Below, one piece after another: positions 41,366-50,397 of a stretch of DNA of 64,000 nt; the first letter of the stretch is position 1; every line of letters begins with the position of its first letter. The translations under genes and the position numbers were made by a program. The notes under the pieces are model-generated. The model made no database searches and was not told the DNA's origin. It was given only the letters and a program-made list of their open reading frames with translations. Source of the DNA: Aeromicrobium endophyticum (GTDB lineage: Bacteria; Actinomycetota; Actinomycetes; Propionibacteriales; Nocardioidaceae); NCBI RefSeq assembly GCF_003586285.1, contig NZ_QUBR01000001.1, positions 1,729,373 to 1,793,372 on the forward strand, written 5' to 3'.

Positions 41366-42319
41366 GTGCTGACACCTGCCTTCGTCGGCCGTCGCCTGCT
41401 CGGGCTCGTCGTCACGCTGCTGGTGGCGAGCGTCGTGATCTTCGGCTCGCTGTACCTGTCGCCAGGCGACCCCGCGGCTCTGCTGGCCGGCGGTTCGACC
41501 CCGAATCCCGAAGCGCTGGCGCAGATCCGCGCCGACTTCCACCTGAACGACCCGTTCTGGAGCCAGTACTGGCACTGGCTGTCGGGTCTCCTCCAGGGTG
41601 ACCTGGGCAGGTCGGTCGTGTTCCGGTCGGACGTCGTGGACCTGCTGGCGAGTCGAGTCGTGACCTCCCTGATGCTCGTCGTCTACGCGGCCACGCTCAT
41701 CATCGTCATCGGCGTCGGACTGGGCTCCCTGGCGGCGCTCAGGGGCGGGCGCATCTCGACGGCCGTCACCGTCGTCACGACCATCGGCATGGCGGCGCCG
41801 ACGTTCGTCGCGGCGATCGTGTTCGTCTGGCTCTTCTCGACGCAGCTGGGCTGGTTCCCGATCTACGGTTCGGGCTCTGGGCTCGTCGATCGCCTGTGGC
41901 ACCTGACGTTGCCGGCCGTCGCGCTGAGCCTCACCTGGATCGCCTACGTCTCGCGCATCACCCGGTCGGCGGTCTCGGCCGAGCTGGAGAGCGAGCACGT
42001 CGTGACGGCGACGAGCCGCGGTCTGCCCCGACGATCGATCGTCCGGCACCACGTCATGCGCAACGCGGCTGCTCCGGTGCTGACGATCTCGGGACTGACG
42101 GTCGCCGGCCTGTTCGCCGGCACGGCCGTCGCGGAGCAGGCCTTCGGCGTCAACGGCATCGGTGCCCTTCTCATCGACTGCGCGGCCAAGCAGGATCTCG
42201 CCGTGGTGCAGGTGATCGCGATGTTCATGGTCGCGGCGTTCGTCGTCATCAACACGGTGGTCGACGTCATCAGTGCCGCCCTCGACCCGCGGCTCGTCGC
42301 GTCGGCGGTGGACGCATGA
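41366..42319 (+). CDS. oligopeptide-type ABC permease (DppB-like), system 1
   Basis: 317 residues, GTG start six bases after the binding-protein stop. Six helices; N-terminal LVVTLLVASVVIFGSLYLSPGD PAALLAGG is typical of DppB/OppB, and the EAA-type loop ELESEHVVTATSRGLPRRSI with HHVMRNAAAPVL contacts the ATPase. It forms the inner-membrane channel with the next gene. Its last codons overlap the next ATG as ATGA. Confidence 0.9.
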   Translation: MLTPAFVGRRLLGLVVTLLVASVVIFGSLYLSPGDPAALLAGGSTPNPEALAQIRADFHLNDPFWSQYWHWLSGLLQGDLGRSVVFRSDVVDLLASRVVTSLMLVVYAATLIIVIGVGLGSLAALRGGRISTAVTVVTTIGMAAPTFVAAIVFVWLFSTQLGWFPIYGSGSGLVDRLWHLTLPAVALSLTWIAYVSRITRSAVSAELESEHVVTATSRGLPRRSIVRHHVMRNAAAPVLTISGLTVAGLFAGTAVAEQAFGVNGIGALLIDCAAKQDLAVVQVIAMFMVAAFVVINTVVDVISAALDPRLVASAVDA

Positions 42320-43182
42320 GCGCCGCGCAGCTGGCGGCCCGTGGTCGTCCCGACGTCATCAGGCGCGCCGCGTCGATCGGCCCCCTCTACGTGTTCTGCG
42401 GGGTCGTGTGCCTGGCCTTGATCGTCGTGGCCGTGGTCGGTCCCTGGATCGCTCCCCATGACCCCACTCGTACCGACGTCATCGAGGTGTTCGCGGGCTC
42501 GAGCCCGACCCATCTGCTCGGCACTGACGACACGGGCCGCGACATCCTCTCGCGGCTGATCGTGGGCACCAGGGTGAGTCTTGCGGGCCCGGCTCTCGTC
42601 GTGCTCCTGTCGACCGTGCTCGGCGTCGCCGTGGCCGTCACCGCCGCGTGGCTCGGCGGCTGGGTCGACGCCGCACTGTCGCGCGTCGTCGACATCCTCT
42701 TCGCCTTCCCGGGACTGATCCTCGCGGTCGTCGCGGTCGCGCTGTTCGGCACCGGTTTCGTCTCCCCCGTCGTCGCGCTGAGCATCGCCTACGTCCCGGT
42801 CGTCGCCCGGGTGCTTCGCAGCGCCGCGATCAAGGAACGCAACCTGCCGTACATCGCGGCGCTGCGGGTCCAAGGGGCGTCGGGCTGGTCGATCTGCTTC
42901 AAGCACCTGGTGCCCAACCTGATGCCACTGGTCGTCGCGCAGGCGGCCGTCAGCTTCGGATACGCGATGCTCGACCTCGCGGCGATCTCGTACCTGGGCC
43001 TGGGCATCCAGCCGCCGAGCCCCGACTGGGGCGTCATGGTCGCCGAGGGCCAGCCGTCCATCATCAACGGCTACCCCCAGCAGTCGCTCTACGCGGGGCT
43101 GCTCGTCGTGGTCGCGGTCGTCGCCTTCAACCTGGTCGGCGAGCGTGTCGCCCAGCGGTTCGAGACGGCTGGTGCACGATGA
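42316..43182 (+). CDS. oligopeptide-type ABC permease (DppC-like), system 1
   Basis: 288 residues. N-terminal helix then the DppC/OppC marker PTHLLGTDDTGRDILSRLIV GTRVSL, and the EAA loop KERNLPYIAALRVQGASGWS with FKHLVPNLMPL. Partner of the DppB-like protein in the channel. Both ends overlap neighbouring genes by four bases. Confidence 0.92.
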   Translation: MSAAQLAARGRPDVIRRAASIGPLYVFCGVVCLALIVVAVVGPWIAPHDPTRTDVIEVFAGSSPTHLLGTDDTGRDILSRLIVGTRVSLAGPALVVLLSTVLGVAVAVTAAWLGGWVDAALSRVVDILFAFPGLILAVVAVALFGTGFVSPVVALSIAYVPVVARVLRSAAIKERNLPYIAALRVQGASGWSICFKHLVPNLMPLVVAQAAVSFGYAMLDLAAISYLGLGIQPPSPDWGVMVAEGQPSIINGYPQQSLYAGLLVVVAVVAFNLVGERVAQRFETAGAR

Positions 43183-44177
43183 CGTCGCCGCTGCTCGAGA
43201 TCGACCGGCTGCGCGTGCGCCTGCCGGTGAACGGAGCTCACCGGACCGTGCTGCACGAGGTGTCGCTGAGCGTGGCCGCGGGCGAGGCCGTCGGGCTCGT
43301 GGGCGAGTCGGGCTCCGGCAAGTCGATGACGGCCCGGGCCGTGATGCGGCTGCTCCCGCCGCGGGCCGAGGTGTCCGGCGACATCCGTTTCGCCGGTGCA
43401 TCGGTGCCCGAGATGGGCGCCGCCGACCTTCGACGTCTGCGGGCCGACGACGTCGCGATGATCTTCCAGGACCCCCGGGCGCACATCAATCCCGTGCACT
43501 CGATCGGCGACTTCCTGACCGAGTCGCTGCGCCTCAACGGCAAGGTCACCCGTTCCGCCGCGACGGCGCGTGTGGTCGCGCTGCTCAAGGAGGTCGGGAT
43601 CTCCGACGCCGAGCGGCGACTGCGGCAGCACCCGCACGAGCTGTCGGGAGGGTTGCTCCAGCGGGTCATGATCGCGGCGGCGCTCGTGGCCGAGCCTCGT
43701 CTGATCCTCGCCGACGAACCGACGACGGCGCTCGACGTGACGACGCAGGAGGAGGTCATGGCCATCCTCGACGAGCTGCGGCGCGATCGGGGCCTGGCCA
43801 TGCTGTTCATCACCCACGACCTCGAGCTCGCGGCAGCCGTCTGCGACCGGATCGGTGTCATGTACGCCGGCTCGATCGTCGAGGACCGGGATGCTCGCGA
43901 GCTGCACGAACGCAGCGGCCACCCGTACACGGTCGGGCTGCTGGGCGCCCGTCCCGACCTGCTCGGCGATCGTGCACCGCTCGTGGCGGTCCCCGGTCGT
44001 CCCTTGTCGGCGTACGAGGTCGGCGACGGGTGCGCGTTCCGCACCCGGTGCGAGCTCGCCCAGCCCCGATGTGGTGACGACGTTCCGCAGCTGCGTGAGA
44101 TCGCCGGAGGCTCCGTGGCCTGCCACTTCGCAGAGCAGGTCCTCGACTCGCGAAAGGTCGTCCTGCCTCATGACTGA
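43179..44177 (+). CDS. peptide ABC transporter ATP-binding protein (DppD-like), system 1
   Basis: 332 residues. Walker A GESGSGKSMTARAVMRLL, Q-loop IFQDPRAHINPVHSIG, signature LSGGLLQRVMIAAAL, Walker B LILADEPTTALDVTTQEEV and H-loop FITHDLE are all intact; the signature reads LSGGLLQ rather than LSGGQ or SGGMRQ. The C-terminal oligo_HPY-type extension (HPYTVGLLGARPD ... GCAFRTRCELAQPRC) with cysteines that may hold an iron-sulfur cluster is typical of DppD. Confidence 0.92.
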   Translation: MTSPLLEIDRLRVRLPVNGAHRTVLHEVSLSVAAGEAVGLVGESGSGKSMTARAVMRLLPPRAEVSGDIRFAGASVPEMGAADLRRLRADDVAMIFQDPRAHINPVHSIGDFLTESLRLNGKVTRSAATARVVALLKEVGISDAERRLRQHPHELSGGLLQRVMIAAALVAEPRLILADEPTTALDVTTQEEVMAILDELRRDRGLAMLFITHDLELAAAVCDRIGVMYAGSIVEDRDARELHERSGHPYTVGLLGARPDLLGDRAPLVAVPGRPLSAYEVGDGCAFRTRCELAQPRCGDDVPQLREIAGGSVACHFAEQVLDSRKVVLPHD

Positions 44178-45027
44178 GTCGTTGCTGGAGCTCCGCGAGC
44201 TGCGCAAGGTCTTCCACGTACGTCGTGCCGATGGCGGAGGACGCGAAGAGCTGGTCGCCGTCGACGGCGTCGATCTCGTCGTGCCGGTGGGAGGTGCCGT
44301 GGCCATCGTCGGCGAGTCCGGATCGGGTAAGTCGACCTGCGCGCGCCTGACCGTCGGGCTGGAGCAGCCGACGTCGGGCCAGATCCTGCTCGGCGGTCGC
44401 GAGTGGTCGAGCGGCCGGGTGTCCGCGCGGGAACGCCGGCGTCGTGCCGGGATCGCGCAGATGGTGTTCCAGGACCCGTACCAGTCGCTCGACCGGCGGC
44501 AGCAGGTCCGCGACTGCCTCGACGAGGCCCTGCGGCTGCGCGGCCACGGTGACGCCAAGCGACGATCTGCTCGGATCGACGAGCTCCTCGACCAGGTCGG
44601 TCTCGACGAGCGGCAGGCGGCCTCGTTGCCGAAGAACCTGTCCGGTGGCCAGCGCCAGCGGGTCGCCATCGCCCGGGCGCTGGCGGCCGAGCCCCAGCTC
44701 CTGATCCTCGACGAGGCGGTGGCGGCACTCGACGTCTCGATCCAGGCGCAGGTGCTCAACCTGCTCGCCGACATCCGGGCCAGCACCGGGATCGCCTTCT
44801 TGTTCATCTCGCACGACCTGGCCGTGGTGCGGCAGCTGTGCGACGACGTCGTCGTGATGCGCCACGGCCGCGTCGTCGAGCGTGGCGAGGCCACCGCCCT
44901 CCTGCGCGATCCCCAGGAGGAGTACACGCGTCGGCTGGTCGCGTCCATCCCGCGCGCGGGATGGACGCCCATGCGTCGCGGTGGGGTCGCAGGCATCCCC
45001 GAACAGCACGATGAGGAACGACCATGA
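44170..45027 (+). CDS. peptide ABC transporter ATP-binding protein (DppF-like), system 1
   Basis: 285 residues. Walker A GESGSGKSTCARLTVGLE, signature LSGGQRQRVAIARALA, Walker B LLILDEAVAALDVSIQAQVL (DEA in place of the common DEP) and H-loop LFISHDLAVV. It lacks the long oligo_HPY extension. Overlaps the DppD-like gene by 8 bases and the hydrolase gene by 4, so it is translated in the same operon. Confidence 0.92.
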   Translation: MTESLLELRELRKVFHVRRADGGGREELVAVDGVDLVVPVGGAVAIVGESGSGKSTCARLTVGLEQPTSGQILLGGREWSSGRVSARERRRRAGIAQMVFQDPYQSLDRRQQVRDCLDEALRLRGHGDAKRRSARIDELLDQVGLDERQAASLPKNLSGGQRQRVAIARALAAEPQLLILDEAVAALDVSIQAQVLNLLADIRASTGIAFLFISHDLAVVRQLCDDVVVMRHGRVVERGEATALLRDPQEEYTRRLVASIPRAGWTPMRRGGVAGIPEQHDEERP

Positions 45028-46706
45028 CGAAACTCGACGACACCCCGACCATCGCGATCACGCGTGTGGGCCCCGGGGAACCGTCCGGCGATGCCACCGA
45101 GCACATGGTGCGCATGCGTGACGGTCTGCGGCTGGCCACCGATGTCTACCTGCCGGCGAGCGGGCAGCCCACCGAGGCCGTCCTGGTCCGTCTGCCGTAC
45201 GGCAAGACCGGTGAGTACACGTACATGCCGCGCATCGCCCCGCGGTTCGTCGAGGCCGGCTACGCGGTGGTGGTCCAGGACGTCCGCGGCAAGCACAGGT
45301 CGGAGGGCGAGGCAGTCCCGTGGGTCAACGAGGTCGCGGACGCCCACGACACGCTGGACTGGATCGTCCAGCAGGAGTGGTCGAACGGCCGGGTGGGCAT
45401 GTGGGGGGAGTCTTATTACGGGTTCACCCAGTGGGCGGCGGCCTCCAACGGTCACTCGGCTCTGCGCGCGATCGTGCCGCGCATGACCGGCACCCGCCTG
45501 GGCGGACCGATCGTCGACGACGGACCGGAGTGGTTCATCAACCGCGAGTACCGTGCGACGTTCTTCGTCGACCAGGACACCTATCTGTGGAAGCCCACGT
45601 GGCAGCGTCCGTTCGCCGAGGAGTTCGAGCGATTCTTCGAGACGATCGGTCGTCGTTCGCCCGCCTGGGATGCCGACTTCCCCCACCTCGACGTCACGCG
45701 TCGGTTCCCGAACGGGCACCCTTTCGACGCACACGCCGTGCCGACCCTGTTGGTGCTGGGATGGTTCGACAACTGTGCGCACTTCGGCTGGCGCGACTAC
45801 GCCGACCTGATGAGCCGCCCGGCCTGGCGCTCGCTGCTCCACCTGCGCGTCGAGGCCATGGACCACGAGTCCTACCACTACGGCGACGTGCCCATCGACG
45901 AGTCGACCGATCACATGGTGAGCCCCGCTGCCATGGAGGCGTCGATCAGCAGGACCGTCGACCCCGCCGTCGAGTTCTTCGACGTCTATCTGCGCGAGGA
46001 CCCGGCTGCACCGCTGCCGGCCAAGGTCTCGTGGGAGCACGTCAACGGCGACTGGCAGCGGTCGCAGACCTGGCCTCCGCCGGCGAGCGACACGACCTCG
46101 CTGACGCTGGTGGCCGGTGACGGTGTGTCCGACGGCCGGCTCTCCTCGACGGGGGGCGCCGAGGAGGAGTCGTCCGTGCGGTGGGTCCACGACCCCCAGG
46201 ACCCCGTGCCGTCGCCGTACGCCAACACCTTCGCGATGCTGGCCGAGCTCGCGGACGAGCAGCACCTCTCTGCGCGACCGGATGTCCTGACCTTCACGGG
46301 CGGCACGCTGACAGCACCGGTGGACCTCTGCGGCCCCGTGGAGCTGCACGTCACCGTGAGCACCACGGGCCCGTTCATCGACGTCTTCGTGCGGTTGCTC
46401 GACGTGTCGCCGGACGGGACGGCCCGCTTCATGGCACGCGGACAGTCGCGGGTGCGGGACGCCGTCGAGCCCACGACGGCCACCGTCTCCCTCGCGCACG
46501 TCGGGTATCGGCTGCGTGAGGGTCACCGGCTCCGGCTGCTGATCGCCGGCAGCGACTCGCCCGAGTACGTCACCGCCCCCGGCACCGCCGAGGACCCGTG
46601 GCTGACCACGAGAACCGAGACGAACGAGCACACGCTGCACCTGGGCGGCCAGAACGGGGCGCGACTGACGCTCATGGTCGCCGATCCCGGGTCGGTCGGC
46701 ATCTGA
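45024..46706 (+). CDS. CocE/NonD family serine hydrolase (X-Pro dipeptidyl-peptidase-like)
   Basis: 560 residues. The N-terminal alpha/beta domain has MVRMRDGLRLATDVYLPA, VVQDVRGKHRSEG and the nucleophile elbow GMWGESYYGFTQW with Ser130; a helical cap follows, and the C-terminal jelly-roll starts near LTFTGGTLTAPVDLCGPVEL HV. The family covers cocaine esterase, alpha-amino ester and glutaryl-7-ACA acylases and PepX peptidases. As the last gene of ABC system 1 it probably hydrolyses the imported ester, amide or peptide. There is no signal peptide. Confidence 0.88.
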   Translation: MTKLDDTPTIAITRVGPGEPSGDATEHMVRMRDGLRLATDVYLPASGQPTEAVLVRLPYGKTGEYTYMPRIAPRFVEAGYAVVVQDVRGKHRSEGEAVPWVNEVADAHDTLDWIVQQEWSNGRVGMWGESYYGFTQWAAASNGHSALRAIVPRMTGTRLGGPIVDDGPEWFINREYRATFFVDQDTYLWKPTWQRPFAEEFERFFETIGRRSPAWDADFPHLDVTRRFPNGHPFDAHAVPTLLVLGWFDNCAHFGWRDYADLMSRPAWRSLLHLRVEAMDHESYHYGDVPIDESTDHMVSPAAMEASISRTVDPAVEFFDVYLREDPAAPLPAKVSWEHVNGDWQRSQTWPPPASDTTSLTLVAGDGVSDGRLSSTGGAEEESSVRWVHDPQDPVPSPYANTFAMLAELADEQHLSARPDVLTFTGGTLTAPVDLCGPVELHVTVSTTGPFIDVFVRLLDVSPDGTARFMARGQSRVRDAVEPTTATVSLAHVGYRLREGHRLRLLIAGSDSPEYVTAPGTAEDPWLTTRTETNEHTLHLGGQNGARLTLMVADPGSVGI

Positions 46707-46786
46707 GCGACGCTCGGGTGAACGCCGCAGACCGATCGAGATCGACCCACCGCGGTCGGCACATGCCGTTGTTTTTCGGCCAAGGG

Positions 46787-47101
46787 CTAGGTCGGTGAAT
46801 GGGCTCCTGTCACCTTTCCTTCGCTGGCGCGCACGGAGTGCCGACGGGCTTTGAGGCGGTTGATGTGGTCGGTGCTGGCGCAGCGCCGCACCCGGCCCGG
46901 AAACCGCGTCACCAGATCAGTCCAGGCCAGCACGAGGGTGAGCCCCATGGCCGCGGTCCCGGCGACGTCCGGGCGCCACATCACGACGTCACCATCGATG
47001 ACCGGTCGCCCCGACGCCCCGTCCAGGTGCCGCTGGAGGGCGCTCGCGTCCGCCTCGCCGCGGATGATGCGGTGCAGGTCGTCCCTGACGCTGCGCAGCA
47101 C
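46787..47101 (-). pseudogene. decayed ABATE/CGNR zinc-finger protein fragment
   Basis: The minus-strand frame from GTG 47101 (104 codons) resembles the C-terminal half of ABATE-CGNR regulators: SVRDDLHRIIRGEADASALQ RHLDG, a WRPD strand, then FPGRVRRCAS and HINRLKARRHSVRA. In intact proteins about 20 residues with a second cysteine pair and a CGN(R) motif stand between RRCA and KARRH; here that part is missing and CGNR reads HINR, so zinc binding would be lost. No convincing N-terminal half is found upstream. Confidence 0.45.
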
Positions 47102-47209
47102 GGGCCTCGACGCACCCCGAGACCGTAAGGCTCGGAACGGCGAGAAGGACCCCGCTGCCGCCCGGTGGGGGTTGTCGACAGGATGGGCTCGCCACTATGG
47201 TCGGCGCGT

Positions 47210-47244
47210 TGGGCCCCGCGGGACTCGAACCCACAACCCGCGGA
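47210..47244 (-). other. tRNA 3'-half fragment (tRNA-Lys-like), possible attachment-site remnant
   Basis: Read on the minus strand these 35 bases fit tRNA positions 39-73: anticodon-stem 3' strand TCCGC, variable GGGTT, T-arm GTGGG-TTCGAGT-CCCGC, acceptor 3' strand GGGGCCC and discriminator A. There is no CCA. Upstream, neither a matching 5' acceptor GGGCCCC nor a D-arm is seen, and the would-be anticodon loop lacks U33. It is therefore not a functional tRNA; such 3' halves are left at integration sites of mobile elements. Closest by memory to actinobacterial tRNA-Lys. Confidence 0.55.
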
Positions 47245-47568
47245 TCTTGAGCGCTGCAAGAACGCGTCCTCGCTGGTGGGTCCATCGAGAGGGACTTCAC
47301 TGCGTTTACAGCGCCTTCGACTGCGACGAGGTGTCGTAGGCAATTCCGGCGCACATCGAGGTAGACCCATCGTGGGTCATTCGGTGGGTGATGTGCGGAG
47401 CTTCCTGCTCGGTCCCGCCGACCTCCTCCGAGAGGCGGACAGCCGAGCTCGTGAGCGTCAGCCGCGAAGCCGTCACACGGCTTCAGCCCATGACTGTCCC
47501 GGACAAATTCGCGCGCGTCTGATCGGCCAGCCGTGCGGGGGCCAGCTCTCCAGCGCGGAATAACGTCG
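47245..47568. other. 324-base stretch without a gene
   Basis: I see no supported gene, RNA or strong hairpin. Base composition is somewhat less GC-rich than the flanks, as in decayed or acquired DNA. It separates the tRNA fragment from the Lrp gene. Confidence 0.4.
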
Positions 47569-48075
47569 TCACGGGGTCGTGGCTGGCGTCGATCTGCCGA
47601 AGCCGGCTTCTGCGGTGAGGTGCTTCATGAGAGGGCGGGTACGAAACGGCAGGGGAGTCGACACGATCATCGTGGTGACGGTGTGCTGCACCCCGTCCAG
47701 CTCGATCATGTTCGTCACCACCTCCTGCAGCTCGCGGTGGGTCGGTGCCGCGATGCGGACGAGAAGATCTTCGCGACCGGCCTGGGTGTTGATCTCGAGC
47801 ACGTGGACGACCTCGCTCAGTGCGGCGACGACCTGAGCCATCTTGCGCTGGTCGAGCTCGAGCGCGACGAAGGCCTGGATGGGAACGCCGACGGCCTCGA
47901 GGTCTATCAGCGGCATGAAGCCGTTGAGGACGCCGGTCTCCTCCAGGCGTCGGATCCGCGACAGCACGGTGTTGCGAGCCACGCCGAGCGAGCCGGCGAG
48001 GTCGGCGACGGCTGATCGGGCGTTGTCGGTGAGCTTGCCGAGAATCTCTGAGTCGAGCCGGTCGATGCTGAGCAT
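47569..48075 (-). CDS. Lrp/AsnC-family regulator (BkdR-like)
   Basis: 168 residues from ATG 48075, preferred to GTG 48084 because GAGGTG lies six bases upstream. HTH: LDSEILGKLTDNARSAVADLA GSLGVARNTVLSRIRRLEET GVLNGF; RAM-type effector domain follows (VHVLEINTQAGREDLLVRIA, ELDGVQHTVTTMIVSTP). Divergent from a branched-chain amino acid and oxo acid dehydrogenase operon, the classical place of BkdR. It probably activates that operon with leucine, isoleucine or valine as effectors. Confidence 0.9.
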   Translation of the reverse strand: MLSIDRLDSEILGKLTDNARSAVADLAGSLGVARNTVLSRIRRLEETGVLNGFMPLIDLEAVGVPIQAFVALELDQRKMAQVVAALSEVVHVLEINTQAGREDLLVRIAAPTHRELQEVVTNMIELDGVQHTVTTMIVSTPLPFRTRPLMKHLTAEAGFGRSTPATTP

Positions 48076-48185
48076 ATGTGACACCTCAGGTCGTGTTCGC
48101 TTGCGCTGACTGACGCTGGAGTCACATTGTGCCCAGCACTATTGACCCAAAGTACCCAATCCGTCAGCGTTACCGGACCAGAACC

Positions 48186-48210
48186 ATCATCTATCTCGAA
48201 CTCAGATGAT
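48186..48210. promoter_or_regulatory. inverted repeat before the bkd-type operon
   Basis: ATCATCT (48186-48192) and AGATGAT (48204-48210) are inverted around 11 bases, 22 bases before the dehydrogenase start. AT-rich for the region and suited to Lrp binding or a leader hairpin. Confidence 0.4.
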
Positions 48211-48232
48211 CAGATCGTCGTAAGGAGGGCAC

Positions 48233-49324
48233 ATGAGTGCCTCGCAGCTGGCTGGAAGCCACCCGAGCATCTTCGAGCTGGGCGGGGAGATCAGGCTCGA
48301 GTCCCACGAGAGCGTCCGTCTGCACCACGACGAGAAGACCGGTCTCAAGGCGATCATCGCGATCCACGACTCGCGCCTGGGGCCGGCGCTGGGCGGCACG
48401 CGGTTCTACCCGTATGCCAGCGACGCGGACGCGTTGACCGATGTCCTGCGACTGTCCGAGGGGATGACCTACAAGGCGGCCGCAGCGGGGTTGCCACTGG
48501 GCGGAGGCAAGGCCGTCATCATCGGCGACCCGGCCACCCTGAAGTCGCCGGAGCTCCTGGAGGAGTACGGGCGGTTCGTCGACTCCTTGGGCGGTCGCTA
48601 CATCACGGCGGGGGATGTCGGGACGACGTCGGACGACATGGATGTCATCGGCCGGACGACGTCGCACGTCGTCGCGCGGACTGCCGCTTCGGGCGGCTCG
48701 GGTGACAGCGGCTTCTCGACGGCGTTCGGGGTCTTCAGCAGCATCGAGGCAGCGGTGCGGGTGTCGTTCGGTCGTGCGCCGCTGGCGCCGGTGACGGTCG
48801 GCGTCGAGGGGGCGGGCAAGGTCGGCTTCCAGCTCATCGGACTGCTCCTCGAAGCGGGTGCTCGCGTGGTGTTCAGCGAGCAGAGTCCCGCTGCGCGCGA
48901 CCGTGTGCATGCGGCGTACCCCGAGGTCGACGTGAGGGACTCGGTCATCGACGCCGAGGTGGACGTCTACGCCCCGTGCGCTCTGGGAGCCACGCTCACC
49001 CACGACTCGGTCGGCGACCTGAAGGCGCGCATCGTCTGCGGTGCGGCGAACAACCAATTGCTGACGGACTCGGTCGAGGACGACCTGGCCCGCCGCGGGA
49101 TCCTCTGGGTGCCCGACTACGTCGCCAATGCGGGCGGACTGATCCAGGTCGCCGCCGAGCTCCGCAGCAACGACTCCGCTGGGGTGCATGACCGGGTCGG
49201 CGCACTGGGTGCCTTCGTGGAGACGATGCTGATCAAGGCGGCGACCGACGCCGTCACGCCGGGGCGTGCGGCACGCGAGATCGTCGACCGGCGGCTCGAC
49301 CAGGTGACCGGAGCGATCTCGTGA
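48233..49324 (+). CDS. Leu/Phe/Val-type amino acid dehydrogenase
   Basis: 363 residues from ATG 48233 behind AAGGAGGG. Typical of leucine/valine dehydrogenases: SRLGPALGGTRFYPYASDAD ALTDVLRLSEGMTYKAAAAG LPLGGGKAVIIGDP (catalytic and substrate-binding Lys), then the NAD domain VGVEGAGKVGFQLIGLLLEA GA and VCGAANNQL. It converts branched-chain or aromatic amino acids to 2-oxo acids with NAD and releases ammonia. It feeds the following oxo acid dehydrogenase; the next GTG overlaps its stop region. Confidence 0.92.
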   Translation: MSASQLAGSHPSIFELGGEIRLESHESVRLHHDEKTGLKAIIAIHDSRLGPALGGTRFYPYASDADALTDVLRLSEGMTYKAAAAGLPLGGGKAVIIGDPATLKSPELLEEYGRFVDSLGGRYITAGDVGTTSDDMDVIGRTTSHVVARTAASGGSGDSGFSTAFGVFSSIEAAVRVSFGRAPLAPVTVGVEGAGKVGFQLIGLLLEAGARVVFSEQSPAARDRVHAAYPEVDVRDSVIDAEVDVYAPCALGATLTHDSVGDLKARIVCGAANNQLLTDSVEDDLARRGILWVPDYVANAGGLIQVAAELRSNDSAGVHDRVGALGAFVETMLIKAATDAVTPGRAAREIVDRRLDQVTGAIS

Positions 49325-50397
49325 CCGACGACCTCTTCAGCCTGCTCAGCCCCGACGGGGTGCTGTCGGACGCGGCGAACGCGTCGGTCGACCTGCGCGG
49401 GATGTTCAGCGACATGGTGATGAGTCGCCGCGTCGACACCGAGGCGATCGCCCTCCAGCGTCAGGGCGAGCTGGGTCTGTGGCCGTCGATGCTCGGTCAG
49501 GAGGCTGCTCAGGTGGGGGCGGGACGTGCCCTCAACCCTCGCGATGTCGCGTTCCCGACGTATCGCGAGCACGGCGTGGCGTGGTGCCGGGGCGTCGACC
49601 CGGTGAGCCTGCTGGGGCTGTTCCGCGGGACGACGCTGGGCGGGTGGGACCCGACGGCCAACAACTTCAACCTCTACACGCTGGTCATCGGTGCCCAGAC
49701 GCTGCATGCCGTCGGCTACGCGATGGGTATCGTCCGCGACGGGGACGTCGGCACGGGAGACCCGGAGCGTGACCGCGCCGTGCTGGTGTTCCTCGGCGAC
49801 GGGGCGCTGAGCGAGGGCGAGACGAACGAGGCATTCGTCTGGGCAGCGGCGCAGAACCTGCCGATCGTCTTCTTCTGCCAGAACAACCAGTGGGCGATCT
49901 CGGCTCCCTACTCGGTGCAGAGCCGCGTCCCGGTGGCCCAGCGTGCTCAGGGGTTCGGGTTCAGAGGTGTCCGCGTCGATGGCAACGACGTCGTCGCCAG
50001 CCACGCCGTGACGGTCGAGGCGCTCGAGCAGGCGCGTGCGGGCAACGGGCCGACGCTGATCGAGGCCTTTACGTATCGCCGCAACCCGCACACGACGTCG
50101 GACGACGACGGCCGTTACCGCGAGGGCGCCATGACCGACGACTGGACGACGCTCGATCCGATCGAACGCCTGCGCACCTACCTGACGACGATCGGGACGG
50201 ACGAGGACTTCTTCGCCGAGGTGGCGTCCCAGGAGACCGAGCTCAGCGAGCGGCTGCGGGCGGGATGCCGCGCCCTGCCGGATCCCGAGCCCGCATCGTC
50301 GTTCCTGCACACCTATGCCGAGATGCCGGCCGACCTGGAGCGTCAGATGAACGACCACCTGGAGTACGTCGCAGCCGGAGAGGCGGACCCCGCATGA
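49321..50397 (+). CDS. bkdA: branched-chain 2-oxo acid dehydrogenase E1 alpha subunit
   Basis: 358 residues. The thiamine diphosphate motif is GDGALSEGETNEAFVWAAAQ NLPIVFFCQNNQWAIS (GDG...NN), with the phosphorylation-loop region TYRRNPHTTSDDDGRYR in bacterial form. It is related to PdhA; context with a leucine-type dehydrogenase and Lrp regulator favours branched-chain oxo acids. Overlaps the E1 beta start as ATGA. Confidence 0.88.
   Translation: MTDDLFSLLSPDGVLSDAANASVDLRGMFSDMVMSRRVDTEAIALQRQGELGLWPSMLGQEAAQVGAGRALNPRDVAFPTYREHGVAWCRGVDPVSLLGLFRGTTLGGWDPTANNFNLYTLVIGAQTLHAVGYAMGIVRDGDVGTGDPERDRAVLVFLGDGALSEGETNEAFVWAAAQNLPIVFFCQNNQWAISAPYSVQSRVPVAQRAQGFGFRGVRVDGNDVVASHAVTVEALEQARAGNGPTLIEAFTYRRNPHTTSDDDGRYREGAMTDDWTTLDPIERLRTYLTTIGTDEDFFAEVASQETELSERLRAGCRALPDPEPASSFLHTYAEMPADLERQMNDHLEYVAAGEADPA

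Noticed and set aside
43089-46640. 1183-codon minus-strand frame
   Set aside because: Antisense to two ABC ATPases and the CocE-type hydrolase; composition is that of a shadow frame.
47210-47300. Complete tRNA gene
   Set aside because: Only the 3' half fits; no 5' acceptor strand, no D-arm, anticodon loop lacks U33.
46981-47370. Larger minus-strand frames over the decayed stretch
   Set aside because: Arg/Ser-rich, no family resemblance and they run through the tRNA fragment.
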